Part shown: piece by piece, positions 29,779-39,794 of the stretch
Layout of the letters: each line of letters starts with the position of its first letter
Numbering within the stretch: position 1 is the first letter of the stretch
Assembly: GCF_009857605.1 (NCBI RefSeq)
Contig: NZ_WWCT01000017.1
Span: 62,001 to 126,000 of the forward strand
Length of the DNA stretch: 64,000 bases
Direction: 5' to 3'
From: Duganella levis
GTDB taxonomy: Bacteria > Pseudomonadota > Gammaproteobacteria > Burkholderiales > Burkholderiaceae_D
Notes under the pieces: model-generated
Told to the model about the DNA's origin: nothing
The model's input: only the letters and a program-made list of their open reading frames with translations
Database searches by the model: none
Program-made: the position numbers and the translations under genes

Positions 29779-30018
29779 ATGTCGGATATCGAACAACGCG
29801 TTAAGAAAATCGTCGCTGAACAACTGGGCGTCGCCGAAGCAGACATCAAAACCGAATCGTCGTTCGTTGACGATCTGGGCGCTGATTCGCTGGACACCGT
29901 TGAACTGGTGATGGCCCTGGAAGACGAGTTCGAAATGGAAATCCCTGACGAACAAGCAGAGAAAATCACCACCGTGCAGCAAGCGATCGACTACGCTACC
30001 GCTCACGTCAAGGCGTAA
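29779..30018 (+). CDS. acpP: Acyl carrier protein
   Basis: 79 aa. The 4'-phosphopantetheine attachment Ser is S37 in GADSLDTVEL. Acidic four-helix protein that carries growing acyl chains. A 142-bp gap after fabG contains TGATAAAAT (around 29735-29743), which could be the -10 of an internal promoter, as is common for this highly expressed gene. RBS GGAG. Confidence 0.99.
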   Translation: MSDIEQRVKKIVAEQLGVAEADIKTESSFVDDLGADSLDTVELVMALEDEFEMEIPDEQAEKITTVQQAIDYATAHVKA

Positions 30019-30048
30019 TTTCTGCCCGATCGACTTTAGGAGAATCGC

Positions 30049-31296
30049 TTGAGAGGTTCTAAAAACCGTCGTGTTGTCATTACCGGCCTGGGCGCCGTGA
30101 CTCCGATTGGCAATAACATTGCCGATACGTGGGCCGCAGCCGTCGAGGGTAAATCCGGTATTGCCACCATCACCAAGTTTGACGCAACAGCTTTCAGCAC
30201 CCGCTTTGCCGGTGAAGTCAAAGGCTTCAACATCGAGGATTATATTTCCGCGAAAGAAGCCCGCCACATGGATACTTTCATCCATTACGGCATGGCGGCC
30301 GGCATCCAGGCTGTGCAAGACTCGGGCGTGGTTGTCACCGAAGAAAACGCCGACCGTATTGGCGTGATCGTCGGTTCCGGTATCGGCGGTCTGCCGATGA
30401 TCGAAGAACAAAAGGAAGATTACGACAAGCGCGGTCCGCGCCGTATCTCGCCGTTCTTCGTGCCGGCCTCGATCATTAATATGATCTCGGGCAACCTGTC
30501 GATCAAGTACGGCATGCGTGGTCCTAACCTGTCGATCGTGACGGCCTGCACCACCGGCCTGCATTGCATCGGCGCTGCCGCGCGCATGATTGAGTACGGC
30601 GATGCCGACGTCATGGTGGCCGGTGGCGCTGAATCGACCGTGTCGCCGCTGGGTCTGGGCGGTTTCGCCTCGGCCAAGGCGCTGTCGTCCCGTAACGACG
30701 ATCCGGCCACCGCTTCCCGTCCATGGGATGCGGACCGCGACGGCTTCGTGCTGGGCGAAGGTGCGGGCGTGATGGTGCTCGAAGAGTACGAACACGCCAA
30801 GGCGCGCGGCGCCAAGATCTATGCGGAAGTGCTCGGCTTTGGCATGAGCGCGGATGCGTATCACATGACCTCGCCTCTGGAAGATGGCAGCGGTGGCAGC
30901 AAGTCGGCGCAAGCCGCGCTGCGCGACGCCGGCATCAATCCGGACCAGGTGCAGTATGTGAATGCGCACGGTACCTCGACGCCGCAAGGCGACGTGGCGG
31001 AAGTGCAGGGCATCAAGCGCACTTTCGGCGACCACGCCAAAAAGCTGGTGGTCAATTCGACCAAGTCGATGACCGGCCACTTGCTGGGCGGCGCGGGCGG
31101 TCTGGAGTCGGTGTTTACGGTGCTGGCGGTACACCATCAGGTGTCGCCGCCGACCATCAACATCTTCAACCAGGATCCGGCATGCGACCTGGACTTTGTT
31201 GCCAACACGGCGCGCGACATGCAGATCGAGTATGCAGTCAAAAACTCGTTCGGCTTCGGCGGCACCAACGGCAGCCTGGTCTTCGGTAAAGTGTAA
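30049..31296 (+). CDS. fabF: Beta-ketoacyl-ACP synthase II FabF (TTG start)
   Basis: 415 aa. C167 in TACTTGLHCIGAA is the nucleophile; VNAHGTSTPQGD and KSMTGHLLGGAGG carry the two catalytic His. The start is TTG at 30049, fixed by AGGAGA at 30038-30043 and by RRVVITGLGAVTPIG following soon after; no ATG is available before the conserved core. Elongates acyl-ACP and helps temperature control of unsaturation in E. coli. Last gene of the fab cluster. Confidence 0.97.
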   Translation: MRGSKNRRVVITGLGAVTPIGNNIADTWAAAVEGKSGIATITKFDATAFSTRFAGEVKGFNIEDYISAKEARHMDTFIHYGMAAGIQAVQDSGVVVTEENADRIGVIVGSGIGGLPMIEEQKEDYDKRGPRRISPFFVPASIINMISGNLSIKYGMRGPNLSIVTACTTGLHCIGAAARMIEYGDADVMVAGGAESTVSPLGLGGFASAKALSSRNDDPATASRPWDADRDGFVLGEGAGVMVLEEYEHAKARGAKIYAEVLGFGMSADAYHMTSPLEDGSGGSKSAQAALRDAGINPDQVQYVNAHGTSTPQGDVAEVQGIKRTFGDHAKKLVVNSTKSMTGHLLGGAGGLESVFTVLAVHHQVSPPTINIFNQDPACDLDFVANTARDMQIEYAVKNSFGFGGTNGSLVFGKV

Positions 31297-31351
31297 AAAA
31301 GTTTGAACCAATTCTCGTCTCGTCCTGTCCAATCAGGGTGAGCGAGAATTC

Positions 31352-31397
31352 GGCGCCGGCATTCGCCGGCGCCTGAATTGCCCGGCCTTGCGGCCGG
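31352..31397. terminator. Tandem GC-rich hairpins after fabF
   Basis: GGCGCCGGC-ATTC-GCCGGCGCC (31352-31373) and CCGGCC-TTGC-GGCCGG (31382-31397) follow the fabF stop. They are compact, stable stems but lack T tracts. They probably end or stabilise the fab operon transcript. Confidence 0.5.
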
Positions 31398-31452
31398 CGC
31401 TTCCACGCAGTATCCCCCCAATTTTTATTCATGTGTTTGTGGTGCTGCCGTC

Positions 31453-31878
31453 ATGTCGATCGCGGTGTCCGTCATCGTTCGCCCCTCGCGTGGCTTGCGC
31501 ATTGCGCATGCCGGCCTGTGCTGTTGCGTGATGGCGTCCGCCGCTGCTTGCCCCGGCGTGGTGGCGCAGCTGTTGTGCCTGTTGGTCGGCATCGTGGCGT
31601 GGCTGGGCGGACGCCCGCCGGCTATTGCACGCCAGCTTGATATATCCGGTGTCGGCCAATTGCGGCTGGCGGTATACCAGCACAACGGCAGCGCGCTGCG
31701 CCTGCTGGGCGGCTCGACCTTATGGCCGCGCTTGCTGTTGCTGCGGCTGGTCGCCGCGGACGGCAAGGTGCAGGTGCTGGCGGTGCTGCCGGACAGCGTG
31801 GCGCCGCCGCAATGGCGCGCGTTGGCGCTGGCGTGCCGCGCGGCGGCGCGCACCGAAATAAACACACCGGCAGTGTGA
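31453..31878 (+). CDS. YgfX/CptA-like membrane protein
   Basis: 141 aa from ATG 31453. VSVIVRPSRGLRIAHAGLCC at the start, two hydrophobic segments (about 18-50), and the tail LLPDS-like LAVLPDSVAPPQWRAL fit the YgfX (DUF1434) family, whose E. coli member is the proposed toxin of the SdhE/YgfX locus. No sdhE gene is next to it here. It lies between fabF and rpoE, and its stop codon overlaps the proposed rpoE promoter. Assignment is by pattern only. Confidence 0.6.
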   Translation: MSIAVSVIVRPSRGLRIAHAGLCCCVMASAAACPGVVAQLLCLLVGIVAWLGGRPPAIARQLDISGVGQLRLAVYQHNGSALRLLGGSTLWPRLLLLRLVAADGKVQVLAVLPDSVAPPQWRALALACRAAARTEINTPAV

Positions 31879-31903
31879 ACTTCTTGCAGCGGGCTAACTC
31901 TAT
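31876..31903 (+). promoter_or_regulatory. Probable sigma-E type promoter of rpoE
   Basis: TGAACTT (31876-31882), a 16-nt spacer, then TCTAT (31899-31903) resemble the RpoE consensus GGAACTT-N16-TCTGA. It lies about 50 nt before the rpoE GTG and would give autoregulation, as known for rpoE in other proteobacteria. The -35 overlaps the preceding stop codon. Confidence 0.5.
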
Positions 31904-31955
31904 AGCATATGACTATACGAATCGGCTGCGCTGCAGGCCATCGAGGAATGCAGGA

Positions 31956-32558
31956 GTGACGACAGAACGCGAGTGTGACCAATTGCTGGTCGAGCGGGTC
32001 CGCGATGGCGACAAGCAGGCGTTTGATATGCTGGTGGCGAAATACCAACGCCGGCTGATGCGCCTGTTGTCGCGTATCGTGCATGACCCGGCCGAGGCTG
32101 AGGACGTGGTGCAGGAAACCTTTATCAAGGCATACCGGGCGTTGCGGCATTTCCGCGGCGACTCGGCTTTCTACACCTGGCTGTACCGCATCGGCATCAA
32201 TACCGCCAAGAACCACCTGGCGACGCAGGGGCGGCGCACGCTCACGTCTGCCGACGCCGATCATGAACAAGCCGAAGGATTTAACGATGGCGAGCATTTG
32301 CGCGACATCAATACGCCAGAGTCCATGCTGGCCAGCAAACAGATCGCCCAGACCGTCAACGCGGCCATGGACGCCTTGCCGGTGGACTTGCGTACCGCGA
32401 TCGCCCTGCGCGAGATCGAAGGGCTGAGCTATGAGGAAATTTCCGACATCATGGCCTGTCCCATCGGCACCGTGCGCAGCCGCATCTTCCGCGCCCGCGA
32501 AGTCATCGCCGAAAAATTGAGGCCCCTGCTGGATATGCCGGTTGACAAGCGCTGGTAA
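31956..32558 (+). CDS. rpoE: RNA polymerase sigma factor RpoE (sigma-E)
   Basis: 200 aa from GTG 31956, chosen because GAGGA lies 8 nt upstream and the protein then begins at the normal place (TTERECDQLLVERVRDGDK). Region 2 has DPAEAEDVVQETFIKAYRAL and FRGDSAFYTWLYRIGINTAKN; region 4 has LREIEGLSYEEISDIMACPIGTVRSRIFRARE. This is the envelope-stress ECF sigma factor. It is followed by rseA and degQ, and is preceded by a likely sigma-E promoter. Confidence 0.96.
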   Translation: MTTERECDQLLVERVRDGDKQAFDMLVAKYQRRLMRLLSRIVHDPAEAEDVVQETFIKAYRALRHFRGDSAFYTWLYRIGINTAKNHLATQGRRTLTSADADHEQAEGFNDGEHLRDINTPESMLASKQIAQTVNAAMDALPVDLRTAIALREIEGLSYEEISDIMACPIGTVRSRIFRAREVIAEKLRPLLDMPVDKRW

Positions 32559-32605
32559 GGCAGGAATGATGATGTTATTCGGCAACTTGAGATGGCGGGA
32601 TAGCT

Positions 32606-32893
32606 ATGGACACCGACAAAAAACTGCGTGAACATATCTCGGCACTGGCTGACGGCGCCTTGCCGGACAGCGAACGCGAGCTGACCCTGGCGGCGCTGAA
32701 CACCAGCGCCGGGCAGGCCGCCTGGCGCGCCTATCACCTGACCGGCGACGTGCTGCGCAGCACGCCTGGCGGCGAACTCAGCGACGGCTTCAGCGCTCGC
32801 CTGGCGGCGCGGCTGGCGACCGAAGCGCCGTATGCGCCGGCGCCGGCGCCGGCCGCTATTGAAGATCAGCCCGCCGCCATCATTTTCCCCTAA
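32606..32893 (+). CDS. rseA: Short RseA-type anti-sigma-E protein
   Basis: 95 aa. EHISALADGALPDSERELTLAAL and WRAYHLTGDVLRS match the RseA N-terminal sigma-binding domain. No transmembrane helix and no periplasmic domain are present, and the protein ends in an Ala/Pro-rich tail. E. coli RseA is 216 aa and spans the membrane, where DegS and RseP cut it. Here rseB is also absent. It starts 47 bp after rpoE. Probably a cytosolic anti-sigma factor that must be relieved differently. Confidence 0.82.
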   Translation: MDTDKKLREHISALADGALPDSERELTLAALNTSAGQAAWRAYHLTGDVLRSTPGGELSDGFSARLAARLATEAPYAPAPAPAAIEDQPAAIIFP

Positions 32894-33006
32894 GCCGGAT
32901 CCCCTTATAATCTTTTGGCGCATACGGTGGAGCGAGTTTTCGCTTACCATGTGCTAGCCTCATGTCGCGCTTGCATACTGACTTTTGAAGAAGAGACCGA
33001 TACTCC

Positions 33007-34497
33007 ATGAAAAATAACTTCTCTGCTGGTGGTAAAACGCTGTCCGCGCTGGTGCTTGGCGCAAGCTTGTGGATGTCCCTGGGCATGTCGCCCGCCACGG
33101 CGGCCACGCCGGTCACCGGCGCCGTCATCGGCTTGCCGGACTTTGCCGACCTGGTCGACAGCGTCGGCCCGGCCGTGGTGAATATCCGCACCACCGAGCG
33201 TCTGAAGCAGGGCAAGGGCGCCGCCGGCATGGGCGACGATGATATGCAGGAACTGCTGCGCCGCTTCTTTGGCGGCGCCATTCCGCCGGGCGCGGTACCG
33301 AACGGCCGCTCGCCGCGCCGCCAGGCGCCGTCCGATGAGCCGGTACAACGCGGCGTCGGTTCCGGCTTCATTCTGTCGGCCGACGGCTATGTGATGACCA
33401 ACGCGCACGTCGTCGATGGCGCCGACGAAGTATTCGTCACGCTGACCGACAAGCGCGAATTCAAGGCCAAGGTGCTGGGCGCCGACGCCAGTACCGACGT
33501 GGCCGTACTGAAAATCGAGGGCGAGAAGCTGCCGTTCCTGCAAATGGGCGATTCGGGCAAGATCCGCGCCGGTGAGTGGGTGATTGCCATCGGTTCGCCG
33601 TTCAACCTGGAAAACACGGTGACCGCCGGTATCATCTCGGCCAAGTCGCGCGACACCGGCGAATACCTGGCGCTGATCCAGAGCGATGTGGCGGTCAATC
33701 CGGGCAATTCGGGCGGTCCGCTGATCAATATGCGCGGCGAGGTGATCGGGATTAACTCGCAGATCGCCACGCTGTCGGGCGGCTCGAACGGCATTTCGTT
33801 CGCGGTGCCGATCAACGAAGCGATCCGCGTTTCCGAGCAACTGAAAAAAAACGGCAAGGTCACGCGCGGCCGCATCGGCGTGCAGATTGGTGAAGTCAGC
33901 AAGGAAGTGGCTGAGTCGCTGGGCCTGAAGAACGCGCAGGGCGCCGAGGTGGCGCTGGTGGAGCCGGGCGGTCCTGCCGACAAGGCCGGCGTCAAGGCGG
34001 GCGATATCATCCTGAAATTTAACGGCACGGTGGTCAACAAGTCGTCGGACCTGCCGCGCCTGGTGGGCGACAGCCCGCTCGACACCAAGGGTTCGGTGAC
34101 CGTGTGGCGCAAGGGCGCCGAGCTGACGCTGCCGGTGACGGTGGTTGAGCTGGACGCTGACAAGGGCGCCAAGGCGGCCAAGGGCAAGGGCGGCAAGCCG
34201 GCGCCGGAAGTTGCCAAGGCCAATGCGCTGGGCCTGAAGGTGATCGACCTGAGCGCCGATCAGAAAAAAGAGCTGGGCGTGGATGGCGGCGTGCTGGTGG
34301 ATTCGGTGGAAGGCGTGGCGGCCAATGCCCAGCTGGAAGAGGGCGATGTGCTGCTGCAGTTGAATAACACCGAAATCAAGAGCGCCAAGCAGTTCAACGA
34401 GCTGGTGGCCAAGCTGGATCCGAAGAAGGCGTCGGTGGTGTTGGTGCGCCGCGATGACTCGACCCGCTTCATCTCGCTGCGCCCAAGCGCGAAGTAA
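33007..34497 (+). CDS. degQ: Periplasmic serine protease DegQ/MucD (Do family)
   Basis: 496 aa with a signal peptide (KTLSALVLGASLWMSLGMSPATAA). Catalytic triad H134 (TNAHVV), D164 (STDVAV) and S235 (GNSGGPL); two PDZ domains follow (about 280-370 and 395-490). A Lys/Gly-rich linker (AKAAKGKGGKPAPE) joins the PDZ domains. Degrades or refolds damaged envelope proteins. Its place right after rpoE-rseA is typical of MucD in beta/gammaproteobacteria and makes it a likely sigma-E target. Confidence 0.96.
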   Translation: MKNNFSAGGKTLSALVLGASLWMSLGMSPATAATPVTGAVIGLPDFADLVDSVGPAVVNIRTTERLKQGKGAAGMGDDDMQELLRRFFGGAIPPGAVPNGRSPRRQAPSDEPVQRGVGSGFILSADGYVMTNAHVVDGADEVFVTLTDKREFKAKVLGADASTDVAVLKIEGEKLPFLQMGDSGKIRAGEWVIAIGSPFNLENTVTAGIISAKSRDTGEYLALIQSDVAVNPGNSGGPLINMRGEVIGINSQIATLSGGSNGISFAVPINEAIRVSEQLKKNGKVTRGRIGVQIGEVSKEVAESLGLKNAQGAEVALVEPGGPADKAGVKAGDIILKFNGTVVNKSSDLPRLVGDSPLDTKGSVTVWRKGAELTLPVTVVELDADKGAKAAKGKGGKPAPEVAKANALGLKVIDLSADQKKELGVDGGVLVDSVEGVAANAQLEEGDVLLQLNNTEIKSAKQFNELVAKLDPKKASVVLVRRDDSTRFISLRPSAK

Positions 34498-34503
34498 AGG
34501 CGT

Positions 34504-34536
34504 GCCGCGCCGCCGGTCACCGGCCGGCGGCGCGGC
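34504..34536. repeat. 13-bp GC-only perfect hairpin before the glutaredoxin-like gene
   Basis: GCCGCGCCGCCGG (34504-34516) and its exact reverse complement (34524-34536) with a 7-nt loop sit between the degQ stop (34497) and the ATG at 34545. There is no T tract after it. It may weaken read-through or bury the ribosome-binding region of the next gene, which has no visible Shine-Dalgarno. Confidence 0.6.
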
Positions 34537-34544
34537 GGTTCCAC

Positions 34545-34793
34545 ATGCATTTCACCTTGTATTCGCGCAGTTATTGCCATTTATGCCAGGACATGCTGGA
34601 CGCGCTGATGCGTCTCCAGCCGCCGGGCCAGACCTTTACCGTCGATGTCATCGATATCGACCAGTCTGACGATCCGGCCTTGCTGGCCAAATACGACGAA
34701 CTGGTGCCCGTGCTGTTCGCCGATCTGGCCCAGCCGGCGCTGTGTCACTACTTCCTGGACGAAGCCCAGGTCCGTAAAGTGCTGAAAACCTAA
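34545..34793 (+). CDS. Glutaredoxin-like (DUF836) thiol protein
   Basis: 82 aa, thioredoxin fold start MHFTLYSRSYCHLC with redox motif C-H-L-C at 11-14, and VDIDQSDDPALLAKYDELVPVLF, in which the cis-Pro follows V. Matches the small glutaredoxin-family proteins commonly found upstream of lepA in betaproteobacteria. Partner unknown. No good ribosome-binding site; the GC hairpin lies just upstream. Confidence 0.88.
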   Translation: MHFTLYSRSYCHLCQDMLDALMRLQPPGQTFTVDVIDIDQSDDPALLAKYDELVPVLFADLAQPALCHYFLDEAQVRKVLKT

Positions 34794-34960
34794 GCTAAGT
34801 GCATGCCCCATGGCATAAATCGGGCTTTCCACTCTGAAATCCGGTAAAATGCCCGGGTAAAGTATATTTCCACAAGGCGCTCGCCAGGGCTTCGCCCCGT
34901 TCGGAGCGCTTTTTTGTATTGTGGGCTCGTCGTGTCAAACCCGTTTTTGAATATTTGTTA

Positions 34961-36750
<1,790 letters not shown>

Positions 36751-36754
<4 letters not shown>

Positions 36755-37668
36755 GCCTGCAAGTCATTTTAGGGAACTTCGCATTAATCCTGTTCGTGCT
36801 GATGGTCATCACCGGCGTGATCTGGTGTCTGGACGTGTTTTACCTCGCCAAGCAGCGCCGTGCCGCCGCCGACCGCGCGCTGGCCGAGTACGACGCCCGC
36901 AACGCCAAGGCCACCGCCGATGGCATCAAGCTGGACAACCAGGGCAAGCGCGCCGAGATGGAAGCCAGCATCATTCGCCAGCCGACCTGGATCGAATACT
37001 CGGGCAGCTTCTTCCCGGTGATCGCGCTGGTGTTCTGCCTGCGTTCGTTCCTGTATGAGCCGTTCAAGATTCCATCGTCGTCGATGGTGCCGACCCTGCT
37101 GGTAGGCGATCTGATTCTGGTGAACAAGTTCACCTACGGCATTCGTCTGCCGGTGCTGAACAAGAAAATCATCCAGATCAACGACCCGCAGCGCGGCGAC
37201 GTGATGGTGTTCAAATATCCGATGGATATGAGCCAGGATTACATCAAACGCGTGATCGGCGTGCCGGGTGATAAAATCACGTATGAAAACAAGCGCTTAA
37301 CCGTCAATGGCGTGGAAGTGAAGTACACCGCGCTGGACGATTACCTGGAAGACGAAAAGCTTGTGTATAACAAGCAGTTCGAGGAAAACCTGAGCGGCGT
37401 CAGCCATCGGATCCTGAACAACGCTGCCGCGCCGACCTACAACCGCGATAATGTGCTGCCGTTCCCGCATAATGATGCCTGCACCTACCGCTATGAAGGC
37501 TTTACCTGCACAGTTCCAGCAGGCAACTACTTCATGATGGGCGACAACCGCGACAACAGTGCGGACAGCCGCTACTGGGGCTTTGTGCCGGATAAGAACA
37601 TTGTCGGTAAGGCATTCTTTGTCTGGATGAACCTGGGAAATCTGCGCCGTATCGGTAGCATCCATTAA
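36751..37668 (+). CDS. lepB: Signal peptidase I LepB
   Basis: 305 aa. Two N-terminal membrane segments (about 8-32 and 84-100) precede the catalytic Ser S111 in IPSSSMVPTL and the general base K166 in YIKRVIGVPG; MGDNRDNSADSRYWG is the last family box. Cleaves signal peptides of secreted proteins. Translationally coupled to lepA. Confidence 0.98.
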
Positions 37669-37679
37669 AAGGGACTAAG

Positions 37680-38054
37680 ATGCACAAACGACAGCAGGGG
37701 ATTTCGCTGGTAGGCTTGATCGTGGTGCTGGCGGCGCTGGGCTTCGTGCTGATGCTGGGCCTGAAGATTGTGCCGACCTACATGGAATACCGCGCGATCA
37801 AGAACGCCATCGCCACCGCCAAGGCCACCGGCGGCGGCGTGATCGAGATCCAGAAGTCGTTTGACGCCAGCGCCACCGCCAGCTACATCAGTTCGATCAG
37901 CAGCCGTGACCTGATCATTGAAAAAAACAACGGCGAGACCGATATCAGTTTCGCCTACGAGAAGAAAATCCCGCTGGTCGGACCGGCCAGCCTGCTGCTT
38001 GAGTATGAAGGCACCACCGCCAAAAGTGGCGCCACACCCGCGAAAACCGAATAA
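37680..38054 (+). CDS. DUF4845 membrane-anchored protein
   Basis: 124 aa. KRQQGISLVGLIVVLAALGFVLMLGLKIVPTY is a type IV pilin-like N-terminal helix, followed by a small soluble domain. DUF4845 proteins lie between lepB and rnc in most betaproteobacteria; function not known. It starts 11 bp after lepB and ends 15 bp before rnc. Confidence 0.88.
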   Translation: MHKRQQGISLVGLIVVLAALGFVLMLGLKIVPTYMEYRAIKNAIATAKATGGGVIEIQKSFDASATASYISSISSRDLIIEKNNGETDISFAYEKKIPLVGPASLLLEYEGTTAKSGATPAKTE

Positions 38055-38069
38055 AGAACCGATCACATA

Positions 38070-38864
38070 ATGAATCTCCAGTTATTGCAAACTCGTTTAG
38101 GCTACACGTTCCAGGATGCTGGTCTTTTGCAGCAGGCCTTGACGCACCGTAGCCACAGCAGTGTGCATAATGAGCGGCTGGAATTCCTGGGCGACTCCAT
38201 CCTCAACTGCGTGGTGGCGTCCATTCTGTACGATCGTTATCTGGATATCGACGAAGGTGACCTGTCGCGTCTGCGCGCCAACCTGGTCAAGCAGCAGTCG
38301 CTGTTCGAAATCGCCCAGAAGCTGGAGCTGTCGCAGTTCCTGCGCCTGGGGGAGGGCGAGCTGAAATCGGGCGGCTTCCGCCGGCCGTCGATCCTGGCCG
38401 ATACGCTGGAAGCACTGCTCGGCGCCATCTTCCTCGATGGCGGCTTCGAGCCGGCGCGTACCGCGATCCGCTCGTTCTACATCCCGATCCTGGATTCGGT
38501 CGATCCGCAAACGCTGGGCAAGGACGCCAAAACGCTGCTGCAGGAATTCCTGCAGGCGAAGAAAATCTCGCTGCCGCTGTACAACGTGATCGCCACCCAT
38601 GGCGCCGCGCACAGCCAGGAGTTCGAGATTGAATGCCTGGTGCCCAAGCTCGGCATCCAGGTGTTTGGCCGTGGCGGCAGCCGCCGCGCCGGCGAACAGG
38701 CGGCCGCCAAGCTGGCCCTGGCCGCCGCCGAGCTGGCCGTGCAGAAAACCCCGGCCACCGCCCGCAAGTCCAAGCCGCGCGCCGCCCAGCTCAAGCTGGC
38801 CGGCATTGCCACCGTGCAGAGCAGCGACGCACCGTCGCCGTCTGCCAAGGCCGCCAACAAATAA
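38070..38864 (+). CDS. rnc: Ribonuclease III
   Basis: 264 aa. The signature NERLEFLGDSILNCVVA (38-50) contains the metal-binding Glu and Asp; DTLEALLGAIFLDGG is the second catalytic block; a double-stranded-RNA-binding domain spans about 155-225. The last 35 residues are a Lys/Ala/Ser-rich tail. Processes rRNA precursors and structured mRNAs. Upstream of era as in E. coli. Confidence 0.98.
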   Translation: MNLQLLQTRLGYTFQDAGLLQQALTHRSHSSVHNERLEFLGDSILNCVVASILYDRYLDIDEGDLSRLRANLVKQQSLFEIAQKLELSQFLRLGEGELKSGGFRRPSILADTLEALLGAIFLDGGFEPARTAIRSFYIPILDSVDPQTLGKDAKTLLQEFLQAKKISLPLYNVIATHGAAHSQEFEIECLVPKLGIQVFGRGGSRRAGEQAAAKLALAAAELAVQKTPATARKSKPRAAQLKLAGIATVQSSDAPSPSAKAANK

Positions 38865-38876
38865 AAGAGAATTACC

Positions 38877-39782
38877 ATGACAACCGAAACGACCTCCGCC
38901 AGCAACTACCGTTGCGGCTATATCGCCATTGTGGGCCGCCCTAACGTCGGCAAGTCCACCCTGATGAATACGCTGATTGGCGCCAAGGTCAGCATCACCT
39001 CGCGCAAGGCGCAGACCACGCGCCACCGCATCACCGGCATCCAGACCTATGACGACGCGCAGTTCATCTACGTCGACACGCCTGGCTTCCAGACCCGCCA
39101 CGCCAATGCGCTGAACAAGACGCTCAACAAAACCGTCACCAACACGCTGATTTCGTCGGACCTGATCCTGTTCGTCATCGAAGCGGGCACCTTCGGCCCG
39201 GCCGACCAGCAAGTGCTGGACCTGCTGCCGACCGAAGTGCCGGTAGTCCTGGTGATCAACAAGGCCGACCGCGTGAAAGACAAAGCCGCGCTGATGCCGT
39301 TTGCGCAGCAGGTTGCCGCCAAGTTCAACTTCGCCGCCATCGTGCCGGTATCGGCCAAGCTGCGCTTCCAGCTGGATGGCCTGGAAAAGGAACTGAAACG
39401 CCTGCTGCCGGAGAACGAAGCGATCTTCGGACCGGACGACATCACCGACCGCAGCGAGAAGTTCATGGCGTCGGAAATCGTGCGCGAAAAGCTGTTCCGC
39501 TTTGTCGGCGACGAGCTGCCGTACACCAGCACCGTGCTGATCGAACAATTCGAGCAGGAGGGCGACCTGCGCCGTGTGTTTGCCGCCATCCTGGTGGAAC
39601 GCGATACGCACAAGTCCATGATCATCGGTAACAAGGGTGCTCGCCTGAAGGAAGTGTCGACGCAAGCGCGTCTGGACATGGAAAAGCTGTTCGGCGGCCC
39701 GGTGTACCTGGAGATCTGGGTCAAGGTCAAATCCGGCTGGGCAGATAACGAAGCGGGTCTGCGCGCTTACGGCTACGAGTAA
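38877..39782 (+). CDS. era: GTPase Era
   Basis: 301 aa. GRPNVGKSTLMN (P-loop), DTPGF (G3) and NKADRV (G4) form the GTPase; a KH domain with GNKGARLKEVSTQARLDMEKLFGG lies at the C-terminus. Binds the 3' end of 16S rRNA during 30S maturation. 12 bp after rnc and 12 bp before recO. Confidence 0.98.
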   Translation: MTTETTSASNYRCGYIAIVGRPNVGKSTLMNTLIGAKVSITSRKAQTTRHRITGIQTYDDAQFIYVDTPGFQTRHANALNKTLNKTVTNTLISSDLILFVIEAGTFGPADQQVLDLLPTEVPVVLVINKADRVKDKAALMPFAQQVAAKFNFAAIVPVSAKLRFQLDGLEKELKRLLPENEAIFGPDDITDRSEKFMASEIVREKLFRFVGDELPYTSTVLIEQFEQEGDLRRVFAAILVERDTHKSMIIGNKGARLKEVSTQARLDMEKLFGGPVYLEIWVKVKSGWADNEAGLRAYGYE

Positions 39783-39794
39783 TCCCTCACCAGC

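Noticed and set aside
31425..32585. 386-aa minus-strand open frame
   Set aside because: Antisense to ygfX-like and rpoE genes.
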